A DNA stretch of 36,407 nucleotides from Candidatus Enterococcus myersii (lineage in GTDB: Bacteria; Bacillota; Bacilli; Lactobacillales; Enterococcaceae), in the NCBI RefSeq assembly GCF_017316025.1, contig NZ_JAFLVT010000010.1, positions 1 through 36,407 on the forward strand. Direction: 5' to 3'. Shown one piece after another: positions 1 to 8,562 of the stretch. Below the pieces are notes generated by a model. That model did not search any database and was not told the origin of the DNA. It saw only the letters and a program-made list of their open reading frames with translations. The position numbers and the translations under genes are program-made. The first letter of the stretch is position 1, and every line of letters begins with the position of its first letter.

Positions 1-89
1 AGATATTGACTCAAATCCAGGAAAGCTACTAAATAAGTAAGTTTAGTTTATATATTTGCTAGTGGAATTTTAAAAAAGGAAAGATGCTA

Positions 90-707
90 ATGACTAAAAT
101 AGGGTATGCACGTGTTAGTAGCAAAGAACAGAACTTAGATAGACAACTGAAAGCGTTAGAGGGCGTTTCTAAGGTCTTTTCAGACAAATTAAGCGGTCAA
201 TCGGTCGAACGCCCACAATTACAAGCTATGCTTAACTATATTCGTGAAGGGGATATAGTTGTTGTTACTGAATTAGATCGATTAGGACGAAATAATAAAG
301 AATTAACAGAATTGATGAATCAAATTCAAATTAAGGGGGCAACCCTGGAAGTCTTAAATTTACCCTCAATGAATGGTATTGAAGATGAAAATTTAAGACG
401 GCTGATTAATAATTTAGTGATTGAATTGTATAAGTACCAAGCGGAATCTGAACGCAAACGAATTAAAGAACGCCAAGCCCAAGGAATTGAAATTGCTAAG
501 AAAAAAGGAAAATTCAAAGGGCGACAACATAAATTTAAAGAAAATGATCCACGTTTAAAACATGCTTTTGATTTATTTTTGAATGGTTGTTCCGATAAAG
601 AAGTTGAAGAACAAACTGGAATTAATCGCCGAACGTTTAGAAGGTATCGATCAAGATATAACGTGACAGTCGATCAAAGAAAAAACAATGAAAAGAGGGA
701 TAGTTAA
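90..707 (+). CDS. Serine recombinase, plasmid resolvase/invertase family
   Basis: Site-specific recombinase expected to resolve plasmid multimers or cointegrates. The N-terminal catalytic domain shows the YARVSS motif with the nucleophile at Ser10, and the ELDRLGRN motif of the family. A C-terminal helix-turn-helix follows (about residues 165-195, with GINRRTFRRYRSRY). The 205-aa length is normal. I chose the ATG at 90 rather than 84 because the AAGGA ribosome site lies about 8 nt before 90 but abuts 84, and it places the catalytic serine at residue 10. Its stop overlaps the ATG of the topoisomerase (707), so the two genes are translationally coupled. This resolvase-topoisomerase pair is typical of theta-replicating plasmids of the pAM-beta-1/pIP501 type. 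It is not closely similar to the second resolvase at 29286. Confidence 0.93.
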   Translation: MTKIGYARVSSKEQNLDRQLKALEGVSKVFSDKLSGQSVERPQLQAMLNYIREGDIVVVTELDRLGRNNKELTELMNQIQIKGATLEVLNLPSMNGIEDENLRRLINNLVIELYKYQAESERKRIKERQAQGIEIAKKKGKFKGRQHKFKENDPRLKHAFDLFLNGCSDKEVEEQTGINRRTFRRYRSRYNVTVDQRKNNEKRDS

Positions 708-1052
708 TGAGTACGGTTATTTTAGCTGAAAAACCAAGCCAGGCATTAGCCTATGCAAGTGCTTTAAAACAAAGCACCAAAAAAGACGGTTATTTTGAGA
801 TCAAAGACCCAATCTTTGCAGATGAAACGTTTATCACGTTTGGTTTTGGGCATTTAGTCGAGTTAGCAGAACCAGGTCATTATGACGAAAAGTGGCAAAA
901 TTGGAAACTTGAATCATTGCCTATTTTTCCTGATCGATACGATTTTGAAGTGGCAACAGATAAAAAAAAGCAGTTTAAAATTGTTGCTGAACTTTTAAAA
1001 CAAGCAAATACAATCATTGTCGCAACAGATAGCGACAGAGAAGGTGAAAATA
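707..1052 (+). pseudogene. Type IA DNA topoisomerase (TopB/Top-beta type), 5' exon
   Basis: N-terminal 115 codons plus one base of a plasmid type IA topoisomerase. It holds the TOPRIM domain: VILAEKPSQA with the conserved Glu at the start, and the metal-binding ATDSDREGEN motif at the very end. The gene is interrupted at 1053 by a group II intron; joining base 1052 to 3823 rebuilds an Ile codon and gives the normal continuation EGEN-IAWSI. Without splicing the reading frame stops at 1069. The gene is therefore intact at this point only if the intron splices. The 3' end is separately damaged (see 3823-5128), so the whole gene is probably non-functional or encodes a shortened enzyme. Confidence 0.9.
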
Positions 1053-3822
1053 GTGCGACATGTTTCTAGTTGAAAAGACTAGGCACACTAACGGCTTAAC
1101 AGACATTAGTGGAGAACTTTCAGTTTGAGAGGTGGAATGATAGGGTAACGCCTTGAAACGCCTCCCTTAATACTCCGACATGCTATTTCTTACGTGTTAA
1201 AAGAAATGGTATGAAGCTCGGTGAAGTCGGCAGAAGGATACCGTAAGCAGAAATGATAAACATTGGTCTGCACGAAAATTTCCTAGAGGTAGGAACTGTA
1301 TCTAATATGCCGGAGGTCGCAAAAAGTATAGTATGGTGAGAATGTGTGTAAAAGCACTGACGAACTGGCGAATGTACTGTCCTAAACGCCTAAGGCACAG
1401 AAATGTGTCGGGTAGAACATGATTGAAGAAATCATGTCACTCTACGGTATCATGCGGTGGAGTAAGAATTGTTTTTATGAAACTCCGTGAAGTGTTATAG
1501 GCACTTGAAGTGATACAGGGCAAAAGCCAGCACCTAAGCTATTACATTGATAAAACTGAAGGAACGTGGGAAGCCAAGAACGTGGAGCGCACACACGCAA
1601 TGAAGCGGATATAAGGAAAGTATTAGTATATAACTTATATTTATCTTGGTGAAAGTAGTGGCATGACCGGTGAAGGTTCTGTAATGGAACTGGAGGAATA
1701 GCCACAAGTCAACAAATTTAAATCAATTTATTAAGTAACCTAAGTCAAACCATAGATTCCTGTAAGACCAAAAGGTCACAACCAATAACTAGGGGGTGAC
1801 GAACTATGAACAACCACCGAAACAAGAAAAATAATAAGCTTCGATATTCTGAGTATTATGGAATGCAAGAAGCTTATGATAACTTGTATCAACGTAGTGT
1901 AGAAAATCAAAATTTCAAGTCATTAATGAAAATTATCATATCCGATGACAATATCTTGCTTGCGTATCGTAATATAAAGCGCAACTCAGGAAGTCTTACG
2001 GCAGGTATTGACGGTAAAACCATTAAAGATATTGAAAAACTAACAACTGAAAGATACCTTGATATAGTTAAGAAACGGTTCAAATTTTACAAACCAAGAA
2101 AAGTTAAGCGAACTGAAATTCCTAAACCAAATGGAAAAACTAGACCATTAGGAATTCCTTCTATTTGGGATAGGGTAGCTCAACAATGTATCTTACAAGT
2201 ATTAGAACCAATATGTGAAGCGAAATTTAATCCACATAGTCACGGTTTTAGACCTAATCGGTCTGCCGAACATGCAATTGCTGATTGTGCCAAGAAGATG
2301 AATATTATAAAAATGGGATATTGTGTTGATATAGATATTCAAGGTTTCTTCGATGAAGTTTGGCACTCAAAATTAATGCGACAAATGTGGACTATGGGTA
2401 TACGGGATAAGGAACTTCTCACTATTATCCGCAAAATGCTAAAAGCTCCAGTTGTATTGCCTAATGGTACTATTCAATTTCCCGAAAAGGGGACACCACA
2501 AGGTGGGATTTTATCCCCATTATTAGCCAATATTAATCTTAGTGAATTTGATTGGTGGGTATCGGAACAATGGGAAACAAGGCATATGTCTGAAATTAAG
2601 ACACAATACAATGCTAATGGAACCGAGCATATGGGAAATCACCATAGGAAAATGCGCTCACATACAAAACTAAAAGAGTTCTATATAGTTCGTTATGCAG
2701 ATGATTTTAAATTATTTTGCCATGACCGAAAAACGGCTGAACAACTTTATCATGCTTCGATACAATGGTTGGAACAACGATTGCATTTACCCGTATCTAT
2801 TGAAAAATCCAAAATCACGAACCTTCGTAAGGAAACTAGTGAGTTTCTAGGTTTCAACTTGAAACTAGAAAGAAAAGGGAAAAATAGATATGTAATGCAT
2901 TCTCATGTTTCAGATAAAGCAATTAACCGTATGAGAATAGAACTAAAAGAGCAAATCAAGGAAATCAAAAAATCACCTAATAGCATGAATACTATTAGAG
3001 CTATAGGGAATTATAATAGTAAAGTTATTGGCATGCACGGTTACTATCGAATAGCAACTCACGTTAATAAAGATTTTAAAAAAGTTCATTACTCAGTTCT
3101 TCTGACAATGAGAAATCGATTGTCTATCGATGGATTGACAAAAATGGGTAAATATACTGGTAAAGATAAAGGGATATTGAACTACGTCCAGTCAAAGAAT
3201 ATTAGATACCTGGCGGGACGCCCAATTATACCAGTTAGTTTTGTACAACATAGGAACCCTATGTACCTTAAAGTTAAAATTAATAAATACACCCCTGAGG
3301 GACGTGAGCTCATTCATCGTAATCAATCAGCCGTATCTGAAATAGCACTTCGTTGGATCAGGAGCCATCCTGTAGTCAGCGACAGAGCAACAGTGGAATT
3401 TAATGATAATCGAATTTCATTATTTATAGCTCAGTCGGGTAAGTGTTCGGTAACGGGTGAAGAACTAAATGTCCTAGATATGCATTGTCATCATAAGATA
3501 CCTTATCATTTATCTAAAGATGACAAGTATAGTAACTTGACTATTGTTAAACCTGAAGTTCATATTCTAATACATGCTACCAAGGAAGATACTATTCAGC
3601 GATATATGACCTTATTAAACCTTAATGATGAACAGGTCAAAAGGCTGAATAAATTAAGGTTGTTAGTTAGAAACACCTCACTACATTATTAATTTGGTTG
3701 CGAGACTTAGGAAAACAAAAGGTTTAATTTGTTGATGGAACGCCGTGTGCGGTGAAAATCGCATGTACGGTGTGGATCGGGGGAAAAACTGGAGATTATT
3801 TCAAAAGTTTACCTATCGATAT
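1053..3822 (+). mobile_element. Group II intron, full length with reverse transcriptase ORF
   Basis: The 5' end is GTGCGAC at 1053-1059, the usual bacterial group II start. The structured RNA of domains I-IV (1053-1805) precedes the intron-encoded protein. Domain V is recognisable around 3738-3772, with GCCGTGTGCGGTGAAAATCG and the matching CGCATGTACGG strand. Domain VI follows and the intron ends in AT at 3822; A3815 sits 8 nt from that end, the place expected for the branch-point adenosine. The boundaries are set by exon logic: removing 1053-3822 restores the topoisomerase frame exactly. A hairpin GGAGT...ACTCC near 1458-1486 has a loop containing TGTTTT (1470-1475), which could pair with exon bases AAAATA (1047-1052) as EBS1-IBS1. 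That pairing is inference. Confidence 0.93.
1806..3692 (+). CDS. ltrA: Group II intron reverse transcriptase/maturase with HNH endonuclease
   Basis: Multifunctional intron-encoded protein (628 aa) that acts as maturase for splicing and as reverse transcriptase/endonuclease for retrohoming. The RT core includes RPLGIPSIWDRVAQQ, HGFRPNRS, the PQGG motif, and the catalytic YADD at residues 297-300. The maturase/thumb (domain X) region follows. The C-terminus has an HNH endonuclease signature (CSVTGE ... MHCHHKIP ... NLTIV ... HILIHA, about residues 548-598). No frameshift or active-site loss is visible, so the intron may still be mobile. The ATG at 1806 is preceded by an AGGGGGTGA ribosome site. 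Length and domain order match LtrA-like proteins; the gene symbol is by family analogy. Confidence 0.95.
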   Translation: MNNHRNKKNNKLRYSEYYGMQEAYDNLYQRSVENQNFKSLMKIIISDDNILLAYRNIKRNSGSLTAGIDGKTIKDIEKLTTERYLDIVKKRFKFYKPRKVKRTEIPKPNGKTRPLGIPSIWDRVAQQCILQVLEPICEAKFNPHSHGFRPNRSAEHAIADCAKKMNIIKMGYCVDIDIQGFFDEVWHSKLMRQMWTMGIRDKELLTIIRKMLKAPVVLPNGTIQFPEKGTPQGGILSPLLANINLSEFDWWVSEQWETRHMSEIKTQYNANGTEHMGNHHRKMRSHTKLKEFYIVRYADDFKLFCHDRKTAEQLYHASIQWLEQRLHLPVSIEKSKITNLRKETSEFLGFNLKLERKGKNRYVMHSHVSDKAINRMRIELKEQIKEIKKSPNSMNTIRAIGNYNSKVIGMHGYYRIATHVNKDFKKVHYSVLLTMRNRLSIDGLTKMGKYTGKDKGILNYVQSKNIRYLAGRPIIPVSFVQHRNPMYLKVKINKYTPEGRELIHRNQSAVSEIALRWIRSHPVVSDRATVEFNDNRISLFIAQSGKCSVTGEELNVLDMHCHHKIPYHLSKDDKYSNLTIVKPEVHILIHATKEDTIQRYMTLLNLNDEQVKRLNKLRLLVRNTSLHY

Positions 3823-5128
3823 TCGCCTGGTCGATTATCCATAAAGCAAATGCCTTTTCAAAAGATAAAACATTTAAAAGACTATGGATCAATAGCTTAG
3901 AAAAAGATGTGATTCGAAGCGGTTTTCAAAATTTGCAACCAGGAATGAATTACTATCCCTTTTATCAAGAAGCGCAAACACGCCAAATTGCCGATTGGTT
4001 GATCGGCATGAATGCAAGCCCTTTGTATACGTTAAATTTACAACAGAAGGGCGTACAAGGTACATTTTCACTAGGACGTGTTCAAACGCCCACCTTATAT
4101 CTTATTTTTCAGCGCCAGGAAGCCATAGAGAATTTTAAAAAAGAACCTTTTTTCGAGGTGGAAGCTAGTATAAAAGTAAACCAAGGGTCATTTAAGGGCG
4201 TTCTAAGCCCCACACAGCGTTTTAAAACCCAAGAGGAGCTTTTAGCTTTTGTTTCTTCTAAACAAGCTAAAATAGGCAATCAAGAGGGGATAATTGCTGA
4301 TGTTCAAACCAAAGAGAAGAAAACGAATAGTCCGAGTTTGTTTTCTTTAAGTAGTTTGCAATCAAAAGTTAATCAGCTTTATAAAGCGACAGCGAGCCAA
4401 ACTTTAAAAGCTATGCAAGGATTGTATGAAGCCAAATTATTGAGTTATCCAAGAACAGATACCCCATTTATTACAGAGAACGAATTTGCTTATTTAAAAG
4501 CGAATTTTGGCAAATATAGCGGTTTTTTAGGACTTGATCTTGAAATGGTTCAAACAGCGCCTAGAAAGCGTTATGTGGACGGTAGTAAGGTACAGGAACA
4601 CCACGCCATTATCCCAACAAAACAAGTACCTACCGAATCTGCATTAGCGAAAATGGACGATTTGCAACGAAAAATTTATGCTTTAGTCGTTAAAACGACC
4701 GTTGCCATGTTTCTACCTGATTATTTGTATGAAGAAACCAAGATACAAACGAAAGTAGCTGATTTGCTGTTTCAATCGATTGGCAAGACACCAAAGCAAG
4801 AAGGGTGGAAAATTCTTTTTAAACAGCAAAACAAAGAAGAAAAAGAGGACGTTCAAACGTTACCCCTGGTTATCATTGGCGAACATGCCGAGGTTGACGT
4901 TAAGAGTGCCGAAAAAGAAACACAACCACCGAAAGCTTTTACAGAGGGTACACTTTTAACCGCTATGAAAACCGCTAATAAAACGGTTGATGATGAAGAA
5001 GCAATCAAGATTTTACAAGAAGTCGAGGGAATCGGAACAGAAGCGACAAGAGCAAGCATTATTGAAGCCTTGAAACAAAAAGAATATATCCAAGTCATTA
5101 AAAATAAACTTGTTGTGACTGAAAAAGT
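3823..5128 (+). pseudogene. Type IA DNA topoisomerase, 3' exon, C-terminally truncated
   Basis: Continuation of the topoisomerase after the intron: IAWSIIHKANAF, the QTRQIADWLIGMN and RVQTPTLYL regions, and the active-site tyrosine in SYPRTDTP are all present. Homology runs to about KNKLVVTEK (5101-5127). The frame then enters an inverted-repeat element and continues with about 47 unrelated codons (KITLLFDKL..., ending at 5270). Plasmid enzymes of this type are usually about 700 aa. After splicing this one would have roughly 550 native residues, so about 150 C-terminal residues are missing. I see no sign of the lost part after the element. In-frame starts inside the exon (for example 3909) are not likely true starts. 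Confidence 0.88.
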
Positions 5129-5718
5129 GGGGTGTTCCTATAAGCACATTAAAATAACTTTACTTTTCGACAAATTATCTACTGTATTTTTCATTGATAT
5201 AACCTCCTATAACAAACCAAGAAAACATGACACTCTCCTTAAGCATTATTACTATTCGCTCTTTTCATGATTTCCTGTACTATTGATGTTTTAGCATTCG
5301 CATAGTGCTGGACATGCCTCCATTTATGCATTGGCACTTAAACTCTTATTACTGGAGTTAAATTCATATGATTTTTAATCTGCAAAAAAGTTTATAGCAC
5401 CGTCGCTTATACCAGAAAATATAACAAACGCCGCATTGTTTTTTTTGTGCACTTTAATAATCTATTCAACTAAGGAATTAAGCTGGCTGTCAAGAGAGTA
5501 ATATCGTATTGAATCTCAGGTGGAAATTTTCTGCGGTATCTTTTTTGACTGAAATGACATTAGTGTCTTTTGGGGATTGTGCATGTAAGTATTTTTTAAA
5601 ATCATTTTAACAAATTTTGGACAAAAATTCTCATGAAAAAACAGAATTTAAATAGCATGATAAATTAGAGAAGATAGTTTAATGTGCTTATAGGAACACC
5701 CCACTTTTACAGTCACAA
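5113..5718. mobile_element. Inverted-repeat element (MITE-like or IS remnant), about 606 bp
   Basis: A 41-bp inverted repeat with a single mismatch bounds the region: left arm 5113-5153 (TTGTGACTGAAAAAGTGGGG onward, ending CACATTAAA), right arm 5678-5718. The interior has no intact transposase. The outer 15 bp of the left arm (5113-5127) also read as topoisomerase codons, so the exact insertion point is ambiguous. Its insertion explains the truncated topoisomerase. The family is not identified with confidence. Confidence 0.75.
5239..5334 (-). pseudogene. Possible transposase C-terminal remnant inside the IR element
   Basis: On the minus strand a short frame reads PMHKWRHVQHYANAKTSIV and ends with a stop at 5239-5241, close to the left inverted repeat as a transposase C-terminus would be. 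Upstream on that strand the frame is broken by stops (for example just before VPMHKW). This suggests an internally deleted insertion sequence rather than an unrelated MITE. The family is not recognised and the call is tentative. Confidence 0.35.
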
Positions 5719-5765
5719 TCAATAACCTTGCTACTTTCTTTCGAAATTGATAAGAGTCTAAAGGA

Positions 5766-5829
5766 TTGACAACGCTTGATAGTGAGCATAAACTTAATGT
5801 ACGCTAGTTAGTTTACAAGTGCAAACTAA
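5766..5829 (+). promoter_or_regulatory. Orphan promoter with 22-bp near-palindromic operator
   Basis: TTGACA (5766-5771), a 17-nt spacer and TAAACT (5789-5794) form a good promoter. Just downstream, 5808-5829 is a near palindrome with arms TTAGTTTAC and GCAAACTAA around AAGT. Its centre TACAAGTGCA is one base from the CopY-type TACANNTGTA box, but the long arms also suit a TetR- or MarR-type operator. No gene follows before the cupin promoter, so the regulated gene appears to be lost. The rest of the 5719-6102 gap shows no gene. Confidence 0.5.
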
Positions 5830-6102
5830 AAAAGTATGATGTGTCGTCTCTGAAATTCTCCCTGATTCAAGTCATAACCAGAGTACATATCGGTTATTTT
5901 TTGATTCCATATTTTTTCCCTTATGTGCTGAGGATTAAGGGGTACCAATTGTAATTGCGCGTTATATGGTCTTTGTTTAGAATCGCTCTCCAAAAAGCCA
6001 ATTTTTTTGCATAGAATTTTAGATGTGGTACCATTAATTAGAATTATTATAAATAAGAAGTAGGTATCATTGTTTCAGTACAAAGACTAGGAGGAATGGA
6101 AG

Positions 6103-6525
6103 ATGGAAATAGACTACAAGGATCATGGGAAGAAGCCGTATATCATTAATATTGAAGACGCCACCACAGGAAATGATAATTATCGGACGACCATTTGGAC
6201 AGGCAGTAAACTGCAAGTCACCGTAATGTCCATTCAACCGGGCGATGACATCGGTTTGGAAGTGCACGAAGGCATTGACCAATTTATCCGTATTGAAGAA
6301 GGAGAAGGCGTGTGTAAAATGGGGCCTTCTAAAGATAACTTACATGTTCAACAAAAAGTGATGGATGATGACGCCGTATTTGTTCCGGCGGACATGTGGC
6401 ACAACATCGAAAACACCGGTGATAAGCCGCTCAGACTGTATACCATTTATGCTGGTCCAGATCACCTTGAAGGAACGGTTCACCCTACTCATGAAGACGC
6501 CAAAAACGATCCAAACGAACACTGA
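6103..6525 (+). CDS. Small cupin-domain protein
   Basis: A 140-aa single-domain cupin, cytoplasmic (no signal peptide). Cupin motif 1 is seen around residues 47-70 (GDDIGLEVHEGIDQFIRIEE, where Gln replaces the usual Glu ligand), and motif 2 around residues 93-106 (VPADMWHNIENTG). The two histidines would be metal ligands. The substrate is unknown; the neighbours suggest a role in metal or oxidative stress. The ATG at 6103 follows an AGGAGG ribosome site. An AT-rich promoter is likely just upstream (TATTATAAAT at 6045-6054). No FNR-type box is seen at that promoter, unlike later genes in the island. A strong terminator follows at 6547. Confidence 0.85.
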   Translation: MEIDYKDHGKKPYIINIEDATTGNDNYRTTIWTGSKLQVTVMSIQPGDDIGLEVHEGIDQFIRIEEGEGVCKMGPSKDNLHVQQKVMDDDAVFVPADMWHNIENTGDKPLRLYTIYAGPDHLEGTVHPTHEDAKNDPNEH

Positions 6526-6546
6526 GGTACACTAGGATGAAACAAA

Positions 6547-6590
6547 AGCCCTGCACCCGTATGGATGGTCCACTGGTGCAGGGCTTTTTT
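6547..6590 (+). terminator. Rho-independent terminator between cupin gene and ABC operon
   Basis: Arms AGCCCTGCACC (6547-6557) and GGTGCAGGGCT (6574-6584) are perfectly complementary (11 bp) and are followed by a T run to 6590. Only 18 nt separate it from the next start codon. Confidence 0.92.
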
Positions 6591-6608
6591 ATAAAGGAGA
6601 GAAGTGGT

Positions 6609-7262
6609 ATGAGTGATTCATTGTTTAAATTAGAGAAGGTTGGTTTTCAGGCAAACGGAAACCAAATCCTTCAAGATATCTCTTTTACAGTAAACAAAGG
6701 GGAAGTGATTGTTTTTTCTGGTCCTTCTGGAAGTGGAAAAAGTACCCTTTTGAAATTAATTGGTACGCTGCTTTCCCCAACTTCCGGAAAAATTTATTAT
6801 CGAGGTACGGATCTGCAAAAAATCGATCCTGTGGAGTATAGAAAAGAAGTCTCTTATTTCTTTCAAAACGCTTCTCTATTCGATGAGACAGTTCAAGAAA
6901 ACTTGTCTTTTCCTGCCCGCATAAGAGAAGAAGGATTTGATCGGGAACGTGCAAAAAAATTGTTAGAACGAGTTCAAATACCTGAAACTTACTTATCGAA
7001 AGAGGTCAAGGAACTATCAGGAGGGGAAAAACAACGGGTTGCATTGGTCCGAAATTTGATGTATCAACCGAAAGTGTTGCTCCTGGATGAAGTTACCAGT
7101 TCATTGGACCAAGAAAACAGAGCGATTGTCCTTGATTTAGTCCGAGACATGATGAAAGACCAACAAACTACGGTGTTGGCCGTCACTCACAACCAGGAAG
7201 AAATCGACCAAGCTTCTCGTCTGATTACTATCAAAGGTGGAAAAATGGAGGAATCGAAATGA
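6609..7262 (+). CDS. fetA: ABC transporter ATPase, FetA/YbbL-like (iron export)
   Basis: ATP-binding subunit of 217 aa. It has Walker A GPSGSGKST, a Q-loop in SYFFQNASLF, the signature LSGGEKQR, Walker B VLLLDEVTSSLD and the switch His in AVTHNQEE. With the permease at 7259 it matches the FetA-FetB (YbbL-YbbM) pair, which exports iron and gives peroxide resistance in E. coli; the metal here is inferred from family. The ATG at 6609 is preferred because AAAGGAGA lies just upstream. A longer frame opening at 6537 would be translated through the terminator hairpin and is not credible. It overlaps fetB by 4 nt (ATGA). Since a terminator ends at 6590, expression probably depends on read-through from the cupin promoter or an unseen promoter. 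Confidence 0.85.
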   Translation: MSDSLFKLEKVGFQANGNQILQDISFTVNKGEVIVFSGPSGSGKSTLLKLIGTLLSPTSGKIYYRGTDLQKIDPVEYRKEVSYFFQNASLFDETVQENLSFPARIREEGFDRERAKKLLERVQIPETYLSKEVKELSGGEKQRVALVRNLMYQPKVLLLDEVTSSLDQENRAIVLDLVRDMMKDQQTTVLAVTHNQEEIDQASRLITIKGGKMEESK

Positions 7263-8023
7263 CAAACAATTTGGAAATCAGTAATCTTTCTTTGCTTTTA
7301 TCCTCTGTCCTCTTGATAGTTGCCTTGTTGATTGATTACAAAGAGAAATTGGGATTAGGAAACGACATTTTTATTGCGGGAATTCGCGCTGTCGTTCAAT
7401 TATTCCTTATTGGATATGTATTGAGCTACGTATTACGAGTGGATAACAACTTTCTCACTTTAGCGATGGTTTTGTTCATTGTGTTCAACGCTTCTTATAA
7501 CGCCCATACACGCAGTGAGGGGATCAACCGCTCTTTTAAAATTTCAACGACGGCTATTGGAGTAGGAACAGCCTTGTCCTTACTCATTCTTGTTTTTTCA
7601 GGAGTCATTGACTGGTCCCCTTCCCAAATCGTTCCAATTACAGGCATGATTGCCAGCAACGCCATGACTGCGATTGGAGTGACCTATCGGTCTTTGAATT
7701 CAAAATTTACGGACCAACGCCAACAGGTATTGGAAAAATTGGCATTGGGAGCCAATAAAAAACAAGCGTCCATGAGTATTGTAAGAGAAAGCGTCAAAAC
7801 GGGCATGGCTCCTTCTATTGACCGAACAAAAACGGTTGGACTTGTCAGCCTACCAGGTATGATGTCAGGGTTGATTTTTGCGGGAATTGATCCTGTTCAA
7901 GCGATTCGTTACCAAATTGTTGTGATGTTTATGTTGATTTCAGTTACTGCGATTTCTTCGTTTATTGCTAGTTATATGGCTTACCGTGAGTTTTATAACA
8001 ATCGCAGTCAATTAATTATATGA
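7259..8023 (+). CDS. fetB: ABC transporter permease, FetB/YbbM (UPF0014) family
   Basis: Integral membrane protein of 254 aa with about seven hydrophobic segments. It carries the family features GIRAVVQLFLIGYVL near the N-terminus, ITGMIASNAMTAIGV in the middle and SLPGMMSGLIFAGIDP before the last helices. It partners the ATPase encoded upstream with a 4-nt overlap. The family is a putative iron exporter; in this island it would act with Dps and the P-type ATPase to keep free iron low. No following gene is in the operon: a 539-bp gap with debris follows. Confidence 0.87.
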   Translation: MTNNLEISNLSLLLSSVLLIVALLIDYKEKLGLGNDIFIAGIRAVVQLFLIGYVLSYVLRVDNNFLTLAMVLFIVFNASYNAHTRSEGINRSFKISTTAIGVGTALSLLILVFSGVIDWSPSQIVPITGMIASNAMTAIGVTYRSLNSKFTDQRQQVLEKLALGANKKQASMSIVRESVKTGMAPSIDRTKTVGLVSLPGMMSGLIFAGIDPVQAIRYQIVVMFMLISVTAISSFIASYMAYREFYNNRSQLII

Positions 8024-8130
8024 TTTGGGATGATACACTACTCTTAAAACCAGTGGTTACAATTTTATGTAGTTAAAAGAAGACCTCACGAGAATAATTG
8101 CAAAAAGAACTTCATTTTTTAAGGAAGAAG

Positions 8131-8243
8131 GATATTTTTGTCATCGAATCTTTGGAACGACTAGGGCGAAACTATGATGAAATTTTTTATATAGTGCAGC
8201 AACTGGATAGTGTTGCATGCAACACTAGTGAGAAAGAGCATTA
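8131..8243 (+). pseudogene. Serine resolvase fragment
   Basis: About 37 codons read [20 protein letters not shown] and on to a stop at 8241-8243. The [18 protein letters not shown] segment of the complete resolvase at 29286 is a close relative. Both ends of the gene are missing. Around it (8024-8130 and 8244-8447) I see no other gene, only a palindrome at 8208 and a terminator-like hairpin at 8290. Confidence 0.75.
8208..8227. repeat. Perfect 20-bp palindrome
   Basis: TAGTGTTGCATGCAACACTA is its own reverse complement. It lies inside the resolvase debris, exactly where the native resolvase reading ends, so it may be an inverted joint between two copies of a short sequence or a recombination-site remnant. 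Confidence 0.6.
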
Positions 8244-8289
8244 AATATACTGCAAGGCAAGACATTTGGTAATTGAAGAATAACAAGCA

Positions 8290-8341
8290 AAAAAATAGCA
8301 GTCAGGTCTCTTGACAAAGTATAGTTGCTATTCTTTTTTTA
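8290..8341. terminator. Terminator-like hairpin, possibly bidirectional
   Basis: AAAAAATAGCA (8290-8300) and TGCTATTCTTTTTT (8326-8340) can pair across a loop of about 25 nt, with a T run on the plus strand and an A run on the other side. The large loop makes it weak. Confidence 0.45.
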
Positions 8342-8447
8342 GGCCCTACTTTAATGAAATTTTTGTTTGGAGGGAACGACTTCATTCCTTTGATTATTTC
8401 AGTTGAATTTAATAGAGAAGCCTGGTGTCTATTAAGAAATACTTTTC

Positions 8448-8489
8448 TTGATGAGCGTCAATTTTTTTAACGGAAATCTATCCTATACT
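8448..8489 (+). promoter_or_regulatory. FNR/FLP box and -10 of the dps promoter
   Basis: TTGATGAGCGTCAA at 8448-8461 matches TTGAT-N4-ATCAA with one change. The -10 hexamer TATACT is at 8484-8489, 22 nt after the box, so the box centre falls at -41.5 if transcription starts 7 nt after the hexamer's last base. There is no good -35, as expected of an activator-dependent (class II) promoter. Confidence 0.8.
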
Positions 8490-8562
8490 AAATTCAGTAA
8501 AGAAAAAGGAGGAATCAAAGAAAGCTATTTTAAACAAACCAAAATTATAGGAGAAATAAATC

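Noticed and set aside
1475..1705. Minus-strand open frame of 76 codons before the intron protein
   Set aside because: It lies wholly in the structured RNA of the group II intron, has no ribosome site, and encodes nothing recognisable.
3909..5270. Independent 453-aa topoisomerase starting at 3909
   Set aside because: Homology extends upstream to the intron end at 3822 with the topoisomerase N-terminus on the other side, so this is exon 2 and not a separate gene.
5955..6060. FNR-type box for the cupin gene
   Set aside because: No TTGAT-N4-ATCAA sequence is found at the 22-nt spacing seen at the other promoters.
6537..6608. N-terminal extension of the FetA ATPase
   Set aside because: Its codons form the terminator hairpin, and a better start with a ribosome site is at 6609.
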